NCBI RefSeq assembly: GCF_016583835.1
Contig: NZ_NRRW01000037.1
Coordinates: 1-36,909 of the forward strand
Direction: 5' to 3'
DNA from: Thiococcus pfennigii
GTDB lineage: Bacteria > Pseudomonadota > Gammaproteobacteria > Chromatiales > Chromatiaceae
DNA length: 36,909 nucleotides
A program made the position numbers and the translations under genes. Every line of letters starts with the position of its first letter. Positions within the stretch are counted from its first letter, which is position 1. This document shows positions 1 through 7,312 of the stretch, in pieces. The notes under the pieces were generated by a model. The model was not told where the DNA came from. It saw only the letters and a program-made list of their open reading frames with translations, and made no database searches.

Positions 1-194
1 CCCCGGCCCCGCTGCCCCTCAAGGTCCGCAACGGCCTGCCGCCCTTCATCTGGTATGTCGACGGCGCCCCTGTCGCCCGCTCCCCGTACGGCCGCCCCAC
101 CGACTGGCAGCCCACGGGCCCGGGCTTCGCGACCATCGCCGTCGTCGACGCCCATGGGCGCGCGAGCCGGGCCCACGTCCTGATCGAACGGTAG
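1..194 (+). CDS. pbpC: Penicillin-binding protein 1C, C-terminal end (5' partial)
   Basis: The window opens inside this gene; reading starts at base 3 and ends with TAG at 192-194, leaving about 63 residues. The visible part reads LPPFIWYVDGAPV, then GFATIAVVDAHGRA and VLIER at the end. This matches the small beta-rich C-terminal domain (BiPBP_C type) that follows the transpeptidase domain in PBP1C. The full enzyme is an inner-membrane bifunctional peptidoglycan glycosyltransferase/transpeptidase; those domains lie outside the window, so the call rests on the tail alone. A REP-like sequence starts at the stop codon. Confidence 0.7.
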   Translation, partial: PAPLPLKVRNGLPPFIWYVDGAPVARSPYGRPTDWQPTGPGFATIAVVDAHGRASRAHVLIER

Positions 195-221
195 GAACCC
201 GCTTGCAGGTGGATTGCGAGG
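191..221 (+). repeat. REP-like sequence after pbpC
   Basis: The stretch GTAGGAACCCGCTTGCAGG followed by GATTGCGAGG resembles the common gammaproteobacterial REP form GTAGGAGCCCGCTTGCGGGC. Better copies, in the opposite orientation, lie at 26917-26950 and 36275-36303. This copy is imperfect, with its second arm degraded. Confidence 0.35.
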
Positions 222-480
222 TCCCGGTGCCGACGCGACACCGGTGGATCCAAGAGACGCGGACGGTCCCAGCATTGATGCAGTGCAAGGTTCCTGCGTC
301 GTTACAATGCGAGATCTGCCCCCGGTGGAATTTCTGGGCTTTCGCCTGCATCCTCTGAAAGGCGACCTGGCCGGGCACCATGGAGTCACCGTATCAGGAA
401 ACTGGCGCCTGATCTTTCGCCTCAATGACCAGGGCCACGCCGTCGACCTGATCGACTACCACGGAACGGGGCTTGCAATG
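214..480 (+). pseudogene. higB: HigB-like toxin, degraded
   Basis: From about base 316 the frame gives LGFRLHPLKGDLAGHHGVTV, then SGNWRLIFRL and DLIDYH. This is the conserved C-terminal two thirds of the HigB/RelE-family mRNA interferase. The usual N-terminal part (ending in GSxxGI...HAxxLRR) is not in this frame. Fragments resembling it (GSKRRGRSQH, then a stop, then RFLRRYN) sit in another frame at about 262-310, suggesting a frameshift. The frame also lacks its own stop and runs straight into the higA start (MATHHPPHPG). What is seen is the broken reading frame; loss of function is inferred. Confidence 0.6.
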
Positions 481-832
481 GCCACGCATCATCCACCGCA
501 TCCGGGATGCCGTCATCCGCGAGTTGTGCCTGGATCCCCTCGGGCTCGGCGTGGGCGAGACGGGCGACGGCCTCGGCGTCGAGCCAGAGACCTTCGCTGA
601 CCTGCTCGATGGACGACTCGGGATCTCGGGCGAGACGGCGTTGCGCCTCTCCCTTGCCTTCGGCGGCAGTGCCGAGCGTTGGCTACAGCAGCAGGCGCTT
701 TATGATCTCGCCCAGGTGCGCCGGAGTGCTCCCGCGCTACACGTCAGGCGGTTTGTTCAGAATCCAGGGCACCTTGAAAAATTCAAGGTGCCCGCGCGGG
801 GCAAGGATGCCCCGCCATTCTCAGTCGCCTAA
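478..832 (+). pseudogene. higA: HigA-like antitoxin, frameshifted
   Basis: The ATG at 478 starts MATHHPPHPG, the typical HigA beginning. The rest continues in a different frame from base 506: DAVIRELCLDPLGLGV, then the helix-turn-helix region ETFADLLDGRLGISGETALR and LSLAFGGSAERWLQQQALYD. A one- or two-base shift near 505 therefore separates the first ten codons from the XRE-type DNA-binding domain. The downstream frame ends with TAA at 830-832, inside the repeat element that starts at 767, so the C-terminus appears replaced by repeat sequence. An in-frame upstream start at 473 gives a product of a different N-terminus, so residual function cannot be excluded. Confidence 0.6.
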
Positions 833-916
833 GCGACTGAAAATGAAGCGAAGCGGAGATCGCATTTTCGCTTCACGTCTTGAAAAATCGCCCGGATGGC
901 AATTTTTCAAGGTCCC
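767..916 (+). repeat. Modular multi-hairpin intergenic repeat, full copy
   Basis: Five hairpins follow one another. H1 is 767-793 (GGGCACCTTGAA, loop AAA, TTCAAGGTGCCC; 12-bp perfect stem). H2 is 798-814 (GGGGC/GCCCC). H3 is 823-838 (AGTCGC, loop CTAA, GCGACT). H4 is 845-874 (GAAGCGA/TCGCTTC). H5 is 879-911 (CTTGAAAAAT/ATTTTTCAAG). The two ends are near-inverted copies (ACCTTGAAAAATT and AATTTTTCAAGGT), as in a miniature transposable element. A diverged inverted copy lies at 8253-8400, a shortened one at 11400-11452 and a terminal-palindrome remnant at 3846-3871. The rest of the 833-1277 gap holds nothing else recognisable except the hairpins at 1206-1250. Confidence 0.75.
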
Positions 917-1205
917 CTCAAGAACGAATGTATGCAGGTCCAGGATACGAGGAGGCGGCGTGAATCGAGGCATCGCACAGCCATCTCGGGCCGTCGTCGG
1001 AACCTATGAACGGTTGTTCCGACCGTTGGCCAGTTTAGTTTAATTGGCATGTGGGGCGTCTTGACGTTCCTCGGGTGGTTGCGCGCTGATCGTTATTCGA
1101 TTGGGTGCTCGCAGGATTCAACTGCGTCCTCGATATCGCCAGAAAGCAGTGACGACGCCCCGGACAGTCTCCGTGCTGGCACGCGGTCTTTGCCGATTGC
1201 GACCA

Positions 1206-1250
1206 GGCCCCTTTGAGGGGCCAGCAATCGAAAGTCCCCGGCTTTGCCGG
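1206..1250 (+). other. Two hairpins upstream of an exported-protein gene
   Basis: GGCCCC (1206-1211), loop TTTGA, GGGGCC (1217-1222) and CCGGC (1238-1242), loop TTT, GCCGG (1246-1250) form two compact stems just before the gene at 1278. No U-tract follows either, so they are not standard intrinsic terminators. A role in the leader of the downstream gene is possible but unproven. Confidence 0.35.
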
Positions 1251-1277
1251 CGGCTTGTTACTTCCAACCCTTCTGTC

Positions 1278-1997
1278 ATGCTGTTTCGGCTACCCGTCAT
1301 CAGCTTCGTCGCCACGCTCTTCCTCGGTACGGGTGTAGTCGTTGCCGACACCTCGCTGATTGGTTCACCTGGTGGCGTCCGCGAATCCGTTTCATCGCCA
1401 CTTCCACCAGAATATGTGGCCGGCCCAGACGGGTCTGTAAAGCTGCGAATCTGTTTTAATTGGTCGTGTGCACGCACAGAAAACATCACCTTTACGCCCG
1501 ATGATATAGCGATCCTGAAAAGACGAATGCGGACTTGCTCCGGCGAAAGCCTTCACGATAGATTGCAACGAATACGGATCGGCATCTGGCAAATGGAGTC
1601 GCTGGCGCAAAAGTATCAGCCCTTACTGGCCAACGATCGTGCGATCAATGATTTTGACGCGCCAGTCCCGGGACGAATGGATTGCATCGATAACTCCAGC
1701 AATACGACGACTTACCTGAGCATTCTCCGGCATATTGGGGAGCTGGACGGGTGGTCCGTCTCCCTGCCGAAGGTGCGTAAACTTTTCGATGTCACAGCGG
1801 TTCACTGGACGGCTGTAATCCTTGATAAGGAGACGGGGATTTCCTGGAGCGTCGATTCCTGGTACCGACCCAACGGTCATCTGCCAATGGTCATGCCCTT
1901 GCGGAGTTGGATCGCGGAAAAAAGGGCTTGGGAACCGCCTTTTGAGCGTCTCAATGCAACTCCACGCTCAGTCCGCGCGCTGTGCAATACCCAGTGA
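1278..1997 (+). CDS. Exported protein of unknown function with Cys/His/Asp motifs
   Basis: I chose ATG 1278 because it opens a clear signal peptide (MLFRLPVISFVATLFLGTG, cleavage near VVADT); the frame is open further upstream but not signal-like. The mature part of the 239-residue protein carries three conserved-looking blocks: MDCIDNSSNTTTYL (about residue 134), HWTAVI (about 176) and WSVDSWYRPNG (about 190). The order Cys, His, Asp/Asn resembles a papain- or transglutaminase-like active site, but I do not recognise a named family and this reading is inference. No good ribosome-binding site is visible. It stands alone, downstream of a repeat and two hairpins. Confidence 0.6.
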   Translation: MLFRLPVISFVATLFLGTGVVVADTSLIGSPGGVRESVSSPLPPEYVAGPDGSVKLRICFNWSCARTENITFTPDDIAILKRRMRTCSGESLHDRLQRIRIGIWQMESLAQKYQPLLANDRAINDFDAPVPGRMDCIDNSSNTTTYLSILRHIGELDGWSVSLPKVRKLFDVTAVHWTAVILDKETGISWSVDSWYRPNGHLPMVMPLRSWIAEKRAWEPPFERLNATPRSVRALCNTQ

Positions 1998-2119
1998 CGC
2001 GCCCCCTCGAAGCATGAAGCGTTCCTCGGGCATGGTGCGCGCGGCGTCAGATCTCTGACCGAAGACCTTCAGCCACCTAATCCGTGGCCGACTTCGGTAT
2101 GTTGCCACCGTTTGCCGGG

Positions 2120-2833
2120 TCATAACCTCCGGAATTCCTTTGTCTCTGGCAGTATATAGACGATACCGCCCTGCCCGGAAAACTCATTTATTACCACGTT
2201 CTCGAAGAAATCTTCCGGAACATTGATACAGCCAAACGAAATACGATTATCGAGCGGCGTTGGACTGGCTAGACGTTCGGCTCGGCGATCTTTGGCCGTG
2301 CCTTTAACGACTGCGTGCATGGAGAGGGATTGTTCGTAGTCCAGCCAGAGGATGTCCTTACCCTTGTGATTGCGGCCCATTGCCGACACGAAACGACCCG
2401 CAGGCGTCGTACGTTCTGAGGGCGGAATGCTGGACAGAGGTTTACTGCCGACGCCAGGCACGGAGAGATCGCCTTTCGCCAGTCCAAGCAAAACGGGCGC
2501 TGCGCCCTCGAACTGTCCCTCCGCACCGAACACGTAGACCTTGGCGTTTGGCTTGTCGACAATCGCGAAGGGCATGTTGAGATTGTCTCTAGATCTGACA
2601 ATCCAGTGCGCCATGTCCCTTGTTCTACGCGAGGCGCTCTCTGATGCAAAGTCAATGTTTTCGGATCTATGCGCCGCAGACATTCTTGGCTCTGCAACGA
2701 ATGTGGCGTCCGCGTCTTCAGAATACGCTGCGTTGAGCATCGGGTTGGGCATATCAGCGACCGCGTCTACCTTCACCGCCTCGCTCGGGACGCAGCCGGC
2801 ACCCAACAGGCTAACGCAGAGGCAAAGCGCCAT
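2120..2833 (-). CDS. L,D-transpeptidase (YkuD-type) lipoprotein
   Basis: The C-terminal part holds a L,D-transpeptidase catalytic motif: a His in SLSMHAVVKG and the nucleophile block RISFGCINVPEDFF, matching HX(n)S(H)GC(I/V)N. Such enzymes cross-link peptidoglycan stem peptides (3-3 links) or attach proteins to it, in the periplasm. The chosen ATG at 2833 starts MALCLCVSLLGAGC, a short hydrophobic segment ending in a lipobox-like LGAGC, so a lipid-anchored protein of 237 residues is likely. The frame continues upstream to 3355, and a TTG start a few codons earlier would add a better basic n-region; the extra upstream sequence looks non-coding. The region 150-215 has the typical PLSSIPPSERTTPAGRF substrate-loop segment. 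Confidence 0.8.
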   Translation of the reverse strand: MALCLCVSLLGAGCVPSEAVKVDAVADMPNPMLNAAYSEDADATFVAEPRMSAAHRSENIDFASESASRRTRDMAHWIVRSRDNLNMPFAIVDKPNAKVYVFGAEGQFEGAAPVLLGLAKGDLSVPGVGSKPLSSIPPSERTTPAGRFVSAMGRNHKGKDILWLDYEQSLSMHAVVKGTAKDRRAERLASPTPLDNRISFGCINVPEDFFENVVINEFSGQGGIVYILPETKEFRRL

Positions 2834-3541
2834 GCTCGTCAAATTCAGGTGCCTGGGGACTGCGCGTCGACGCTTGAAGCAGGCCGCTACGGCTAGATGA
2901 TGTCCTCGTTCACTGCTCGCAGCAGGGTTCGGGGGTGCCAACTGCCCCAAGAATGTCCTCGCGGAGGCGGCGCTGGTCGTCTCGCCGAAACGCCCGGGCG
3001 ACGCTAAGCGATCAAGATCTGTCGCGCCCTCGATGTTGAGCCGTTGGTGCTGAGACTTCCTGCGCGGCTCGTCATCGATTTTGCCCTTGAACGAGCCGAA
3101 GGCAGTTACCGTACTGTGTTCAGGGTACATTGCATTCAGGACGTCGGTCGGAAATCGGAGTGTTGGGAGGGTAACAAATTCAACCACCTGTATAAAGTGT
3201 TCATTCACCCCGGAGGACTGATTACCTGGGGCAGACCTCTGTGGCGGAGATCGAGACATCAGACCGAATACTCGACTGTGCGTCCGGCAGCAGGCCCTAT
3301 GGAAGTCTCCTGCAATCACCTGATCATCCTGCTGAGCTTGGATTTGCCGAGGCACAAGTGCTGGATCGACGAAGTTCGTTGGTCTTGACAGTCAGCCGCA
3401 AAGACCAGATATTTCCAGACGAGCGACCAGATAATTGTGTTTAGATGGTGGTGGTCGCGATACTCGGCATAGGCTGATTCCGCTGCCGTAGTGCCCTCAG
3501 TCGAGTGAATGTCCGCACATTAGAGACTTAGGTGACGAAAA
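2834..3541. other. Intergenic region without recognisable gene
   Basis: About 700 bases of lower GC content than the neighbours. Open frames exist on both strands but none has family-like sequence, a plausible ribosome-binding site or codon use like the real genes. No convincing RNA gene or repeat was seen. Confidence 0.5.
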
Positions 3542-3682
3542 ATGAGCATTACGAACAGATCCGTTCTCGCCATTTCCGCCATCGTGCTGGTGCTGGGGCT
3601 CACGGCCTGCAGCACCACGAAGCATGAACCAGCGCCCCCGGCTCCAGCGCCGATGATGGAGCCGAAACCAGATCGCGGTTGA
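3542..3682 (+). CDS. Small lipoprotein, 46 residues
   Basis: ATG 3542 begins MSITNRSVLAISAIVLVLG, followed by LTACSTTKHEP and a proline-rich tail ending MMEPKPDRG, with TGA at 3680-3682. The lipobox LTAC gives a lipid-anchored peptide of about 24 mature residues, in the manner of entericidin-like or other tiny outer-membrane lipoproteins. AGGTGA lies a few bases upstream as a weak ribosome-binding site. The sequence is convincing as a secreted lipopeptide; its function is unknown. Confidence 0.65.
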   Translation: MSITNRSVLAISAIVLVLGLTACSTTKHEPAPPAPAPMMEPKPDRG

Positions 3683-3845
3683 TAACTTTCTACCCGCCAT
3701 CGAAAAACGGGCGCAGGCTCAATTACCCCGCGCATCTTCGAACCAAATGGCCCAACTAACGACTCGGCCCGACCGCCCGTCGCCGCGCCGTCGCTTCGCT
3801 CCCGGCGCGGCGACGGGCAGGGGCTAGCCTCGGCGTTCAACTAAA

Positions 3846-3871
3846 GGGGACCTTGAATTTTTCAAGGTGCC
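3846..3871. repeat. Terminal-palindrome remnant of the multi-hairpin repeat
   Basis: The core ACCTTGAATTTTTCAAGGT (3850-3868) is an 8-bp perfect stem with loop TTT, flanked by GGGG on the left and GCC on the right. Its reverse complement has the left end of the full element (GGCACCTTGAA) joined to its right end (TTCAAGGTCCCC), as if the interior had been lost. The rest of the 3683-4250 gap holds only the hairpin at 4171-4203. Confidence 0.6.
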
Positions 3872-4170
3872 GTATAAAGCGGCGCCGGGGTCTCGCATCG
3901 TAGCCGAGCGACCACTTGGCCCGACTTGCACGGGTGCGCGGCCTCACATTACACAGTTCGCAGGAACAGGATCGGCGTTTGACATTTCACACGCCGAGGC
4001 AGCGTCCTAGGACCTTGCCGCACGCGCATGCCTCTCAGGGGTGCATTCGTGCTTGGGAAGACGCTGCAATGATCGCCGGTGTCACATGGGGGACAGGAAT
4101 CCGGTCTTCCTGACCTCGATCTCCGGCAGATCTTCGCTCGGAATTCGACCATCTGATCTTCCGAGTTCCG

Positions 4171-4203
4171 CCATGTTCAGCCGCTAGTCGCGACTAAACA
4201 TGG
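4171..4203. repeat. Short hairpin repeat, copy 1
   Basis: CATGTTCAG, CCGCTAGTCGCGACTAAA and CATG form a long imperfect hairpin (CCATGTT pairing with AACATGG). The same pattern occurs at 18402-18432. It sits 48 bases past the end of the minus-strand DsrE-like gene, so it might also act as a 3'-end stem, although no T-run follows. Confidence 0.5.
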
Positions 4204-4250
4204 CGCGTTACCTGCGTTGTGCGGGGAATGCTGACTATTCCCGCGCGTGC

Positions 4251-4748
4251 CTATGGGATGCGGACCAACGCGTATCCTTGCGCCTGGTATCCGATGACCG
4301 AGACGAACCCGTTTGGAACCTGATCGATCTCGGGGATGATGGTGCTCCGGTCGATCCCGAAGACATCCAGGGCGAACTGGCAAACCTCCATGGTCACGCC
4401 CTTTTCCTTCATGTCTTTCAATGCTTTCTGGAATTTCTGGACCTCGCCCCATGCCGCATCGTCATGGCTCCCCTGCTCAGTCGACAGGAGGTGCACGGCG
4501 GCGTCGTGGAACACGATGGCGAGCCTCGGGGCGTTCGGCATGGCCGCGACTTCCGGGCCGTCGTCGACTTGATCGATGGCCGTCAGGATGACGTTTGCAT
4601 CCTCTGGGTCTCCATGCGTGAAGTCGAATACGGCATCGAACTTCGTCACCCCCTTCAACGCATTGCCGTAATCACCAGCCAGGCTGGGCATCGCGGTCAG
4701 GGCGACCACGATCAAAGCCGTGAAGATCCGGCCGTATGGGTGGATCAT
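4251..4748 (-). CDS. Exported DsrE-family protein
   Basis: The 165-residue product begins with a signal peptide (MIHPYGRIFTALIVVALTAM, cleavage near SLAGD). The rest fits the DsrE/DsrF/YchN fold: a strand KFDAVFDFT, the segment APRLAIVFHDAAVHLL, an amphipathic EVQKFQKALKDMKEKGV and a conserved Cys in MEVCQFALDVFGID. The end, VPNGFVSVIGYQAQGYALV, is typical of this family. DsrE-type proteins take part in sulfur transfer; the exported members are poorly characterised, so a periplasmic role in sulfur handling is inference. The start is fixed by AAGGAGG about 6 bases upstream. The gene appears to stand alone. Confidence 0.75.
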   Translation of the reverse strand: MIHPYGRIFTALIVVALTAMPSLAGDYGNALKGVTKFDAVFDFTHGDPEDANVILTAIDQVDDGPEVAAMPNAPRLAIVFHDAAVHLLSTEQGSHDDAAWGEVQKFQKALKDMKEKGVTMEVCQFALDVFGIDRSTIIPEIDQVPNGFVSVIGYQAQGYALVRIP

Positions 4749-5167
4749 GACATCCTCCTTCGGACTTCGGTTTCTTCTCTGCCTGCGGTCACGGTGGATG
4801 GTCGACCGCTCTGTCGGCGGTATTCCGCCGGATCGCAGGGGCCTTTGGGCGTGTCTCGGTGACGACACCTCCGAAGAGAATTGGGACGTATCGGCCGGCT
4901 TCTACCCCCAACCGGACCGTCTGGTCACAGTCGTCATGTCCGCCGATCGAGAAATGGTGTCCGGTCCTGCGATCACGGAGAGCAAGGGAGGAAGTCGTTT
5001 GCGGCAGGCCCAGCGTGACGCCGGGGGCAAGTCTCGCATTGAACCCTTCGCGACCCCTTCGTGCGAACATGGTTGAAACACTCGCTGTAGCGGGCTTTCA
5101 AGCGCCCCGCACGCCCGCACGACGACCTCCAGTCCACTCGCACGCCGCGGCGCTCACCGTCGCACGA
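4749..5167. other. Intergenic region without recognisable gene
   Basis: It must contain the promoter of the minus-strand DsrE-like gene. Open frames cross it on both strands but none resembles a known family. No repeat or RNA gene was seen. Confidence 0.45.
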
Positions 5168-5818
5168 CTAGCCGTCGGTGAAGCCGACCGCCTTGTGGCT
5201 GCCGTCGCAGAAGGGCTTGCTCCCGGATGCGCCGCAGCGACAGAGGAAGGCCTTCGTGCCCTGCCAGGCGACCCGCCCACTGGCGGCGCGGATGCTGAGG
5301 TTGCCCTCTACCTTCAGCGGGCCATTCGGGATGCGTTTGACCTCGAGGGGACCGCCAATGCCGTCGGCACCTGGGCCGATCTCGCCGACGGCGCCGAAGT
5401 CTTGGAAGCCGGATTGCAGGTGGCTGTTGTCGCAGAAGGGCTTGTTGCCGGATGCCCCGCAGCGACAGAGGGCGGCCCGAAAGCGGGTGCCGGGCATGTC
5501 CTCGGCGGCATCCTCGATGTGCAGGTCGCCGGTGAGATAGAGGGGGCCATTGTAGACCAGGCTCAGGGTGTTCTCGGCGGGCGCCCGCTCCGGCTCGCCC
5601 GACTTGTCGGTGTAGCTCAACGCGCCACTGGGGCAGCGCTCGCAGACCTCGCGCACCTCGGCCCGGCTGACCTCGTCCGGCACGCACCAGGGCTTGCGGT
5701 CCGCCTCGAAGAGGCGGTTGGCAGCATGGCCGCACTCGCCGATGTGGATGCAGAGGCGCTCGTCCCAGTGCACGTCGATTTCGCTGCCGGGATAATCGGA
5801 GATCGGCTTGTCACTCAT
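5168..5818 (-). CDS. Divergent ferredoxin plus two CDGSH iron-sulfur domains
   Basis: Residues 1-75 form a Fer4_19-type domain with Cys at about 23, 29, 59 and 62 (CIHIGEC ... VCERCPSGAL). Two CDGSH motifs follow: CRCGASGNKPFCDNSH (about 118-133, Asn replacing Gly in CDG) and CRCGASGSKPFCDGSH (about 190-205). Each CDGSH motif normally binds a 2Fe-2S cluster through three Cys and one His. The 216-residue protein is therefore a cytoplasmic multi-cluster electron-transfer or cluster-transfer protein; its partner is unknown. Two adjacent ATGs exist at 5821 and 5818; the second has the better distance from GGAG. It lies 130 bases downstream of a lipoprotein hydrolase gene on the same strand. Confidence 0.85.
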   Translation of the reverse strand: MSDKPISDYPGSEIDVHWDERLCIHIGECGHAANRLFEADRKPWCVPDEVSRAEVREVCERCPSGALSYTDKSGEPERAPAENTLSLVYNGPLYLTGDLHIEDAAEDMPGTRFRAALCRCGASGNKPFCDNSHLQSGFQDFGAVGEIGPGADGIGGPLEVKRIPNGPLKVEGNLSIRAASGRVAWQGTKAFLCRCGASGSKPFCDGSHKAVGFTDG

Positions 5819-5948
5819 CATCGTCTCCACGTTGGCTGTTCTGGACCGGGCGACCATGGGCAAGTATGGGGGCGACTTGCCGAAGGCCCGAATGCAGGCC
5901 GCGGAATCGGCAAGCGCGCATCGGACCGCGCCGGACCTGGCACGCATG

Positions 5949-6767
5949 TCACCGAGTCAGCGCGACGACGGCGTCCGTCGCGGCCGTGATGATCTGCTCG
6001 CGGCGTTGTTCGCCACCAGGGCGCTCGCCACAGACGCGGCGGCAGAGCCAGTCGGTGGGGGCCTCGAAGTCGCAGTGGGTCGCGTCGGGGATCCGGTGGA
6101 TCTTGGCGCGCCGGGCGGCGGCCAGGGCCGTGAGGCCGTTGTTCTCGGCGTTGCAGGGGGACGGCGGGCCGACGAGGGCGATCAACGGCCGGTCGAGGTC
6201 GGCGGCGGCCGCGACGCCGAGGCCGTCGCGATCGACGAGGTCGAGGGCGACCACACCGACCGTGCGCTCGTCGCCCCGCCCGGCGACGAGCGCCGCGAGC
6301 CCACCGGCGGAGAAGCCGACGTAGACGACGCGCCTGGCACCCAGTGCGTCGGCCAGCGCGTTCATGTCCTGCCCGTTCTGGCGGTGGCGTCCGTCCCAGA
6401 TCCGCGAGTTGCAGAAGCGGACCGAGGCCGTGCGCAGCCCCGCCGCGGCGATTCGCCGCGACAGCCCGTCCATCTGCTCGTAGCTGCGCAGAAAGCCGTG
6501 GCCGACGACGACGAGGGTGTCCGCGTCCCGTCGCGCAGCGCTCGGCGAGTAGAGCAGGTAGTCGAGGCGGCAGCCCGCCGTCCCGCGGGCGTTCCCCTGC
6601 GAGACGACGACCTGCCCATCCCTTGCCTTGCTCGGCACGATGACCCTCCGGGCGCCCGCCTCGCCAGGCGCCAGTTCGTAGCGCAGCACCCCGTCGCTGC
6701 ACGCAGCCAGCGCGAGGGCCGCGAGCATGACGAGGCACCATCTGGCCTTCCGATCGCGATGACACAT
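5949..6767 (-). CDS. Alpha/beta-hydrolase lipoprotein
   Basis: The 272-residue product starts with a lipoprotein signal (ARWCLVMLAALALAAC). The hydrolase core shows the oxyanion strand TLVVVGHGFLRSYEQ, the nucleophile elbow YVGFSAGGLAAL (Ser), and the catalytic-His region DATHCDFEAPTDWLC. Several Cys near the end (HCDFE, WLCRRVCG) could form disulfides, in keeping with an envelope location. It is probably an esterase or similar hydrolase with unknown substrate. AGGAGG lies about 12 bases before the ATG. It is divergent from lrgA with a short shared promoter region. Confidence 0.8.
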   Translation of the reverse strand: MCHRDRKARWCLVMLAALALAACSDGVLRYELAPGEAGARRVIVPSKARDGQVVVSQGNARGTAGCRLDYLLYSPSAARRDADTLVVVGHGFLRSYEQMDGLSRRIAAAGLRTASVRFCNSRIWDGRHRQNGQDMNALADALGARRVVYVGFSAGGLAALVAGRGDERTVGVVALDLVDRDGLGVAAAADLDRPLIALVGPPSPCNAENNGLTALAAARRAKIHRIPDATHCDFEAPTDWLCRRVCGERPGGEQRREQIITAATDAVVALTR

Positions 6768-6853
6768 CCTCTGGCTCTACCTCCTGTCCGATGGATTCAG
6801 GCCGCGCCCAGCATATCGCCGCGCGGGATCCGCCTTGCCCCGGATCGCCGTCG

Positions 6854-7312
6854 GTGGCTAATATCGCGACGACTTGCCGCTCTGCAACGGGTGATGCCCT
6901 GACCCCGACCCCACCCATCCTGCCCGTCCTGGCGCTCCTGCTCGTCTTCCAACTGGCCGGGGAGGCGCTGAGCCACGCGTTCGCGCTGCCGGTGCCGGGC
7001 CCGGTGATCGGCATGCTCGGGCTGCTGCTGGCGCTCATCGTGCGCGGCTGGCGCAAGGGCGCGGCCAGTGCCGTACCGCCGGCCTTGGAGCGGGCTACGC
7101 AAGCGCTGCTCGGTCACCTCTCGCTGCTGTTCGTGCCGGCCGGGGTCGGGGTGACGACCCATTTGGCCCTGCTGGCCGAGGAGGCCGTGCCGATCGCTGC
7201 AGCGCTCCTGATCAGTACGCTCGCGGCGATCGCCGTCGGCGGGCTCTTGATGGCCTCCGTGGGACCTGGCTCCCGCCCGGAGGAGGACCAGGACGAGGAG
7301 GGACGCCGATGA
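6854..7312 (+). CDS. lrgA: LrgA/CidA-family holin-like membrane protein
   Basis: The product has four hydrophobic segments and the family signature ALPVPGPVIGMLGLLLALIV, plus LLFVPAGVGVTTH. LrgA/CidA proteins are small inner-membrane proteins that work with LrgB; they have been linked to murein hydrolase control and, in some bacteria, to pyruvate or glycolate transport. The start is uncertain. GTG 6854 gives 152 residues; ATG 6791 gives 173 but lies close to the divergent promoter; family similarity begins only near 6902. No option has a clear ribosome-binding site. The stop overlaps the lrgB start by four bases (ATGA), so the two are translationally coupled. Confidence 0.8.
   Translation: MANIATTCRSATGDALTPTPPILPVLALLLVFQLAGEALSHAFALPVPGPVIGMLGLLLALIVRGWRKGAASAVPPALERATQALLGHLSLLFVPAGVGVTTHLALLAEEAVPIAAALLISTLAAIAVGGLLMASVGPGSRPEEDQDEEGRR

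Noticed and set aside
2834-3355. N-terminal extension of the L,D-transpeptidase frame
   Set aside because: The extension would bury the lipoprotein signal in the middle of the protein and has no recognisable domain.
4859-5989. 376-codon open frame on the plus strand
   Set aside because: Antisense to the CDGSH/ferredoxin gene and without family-like sequence.
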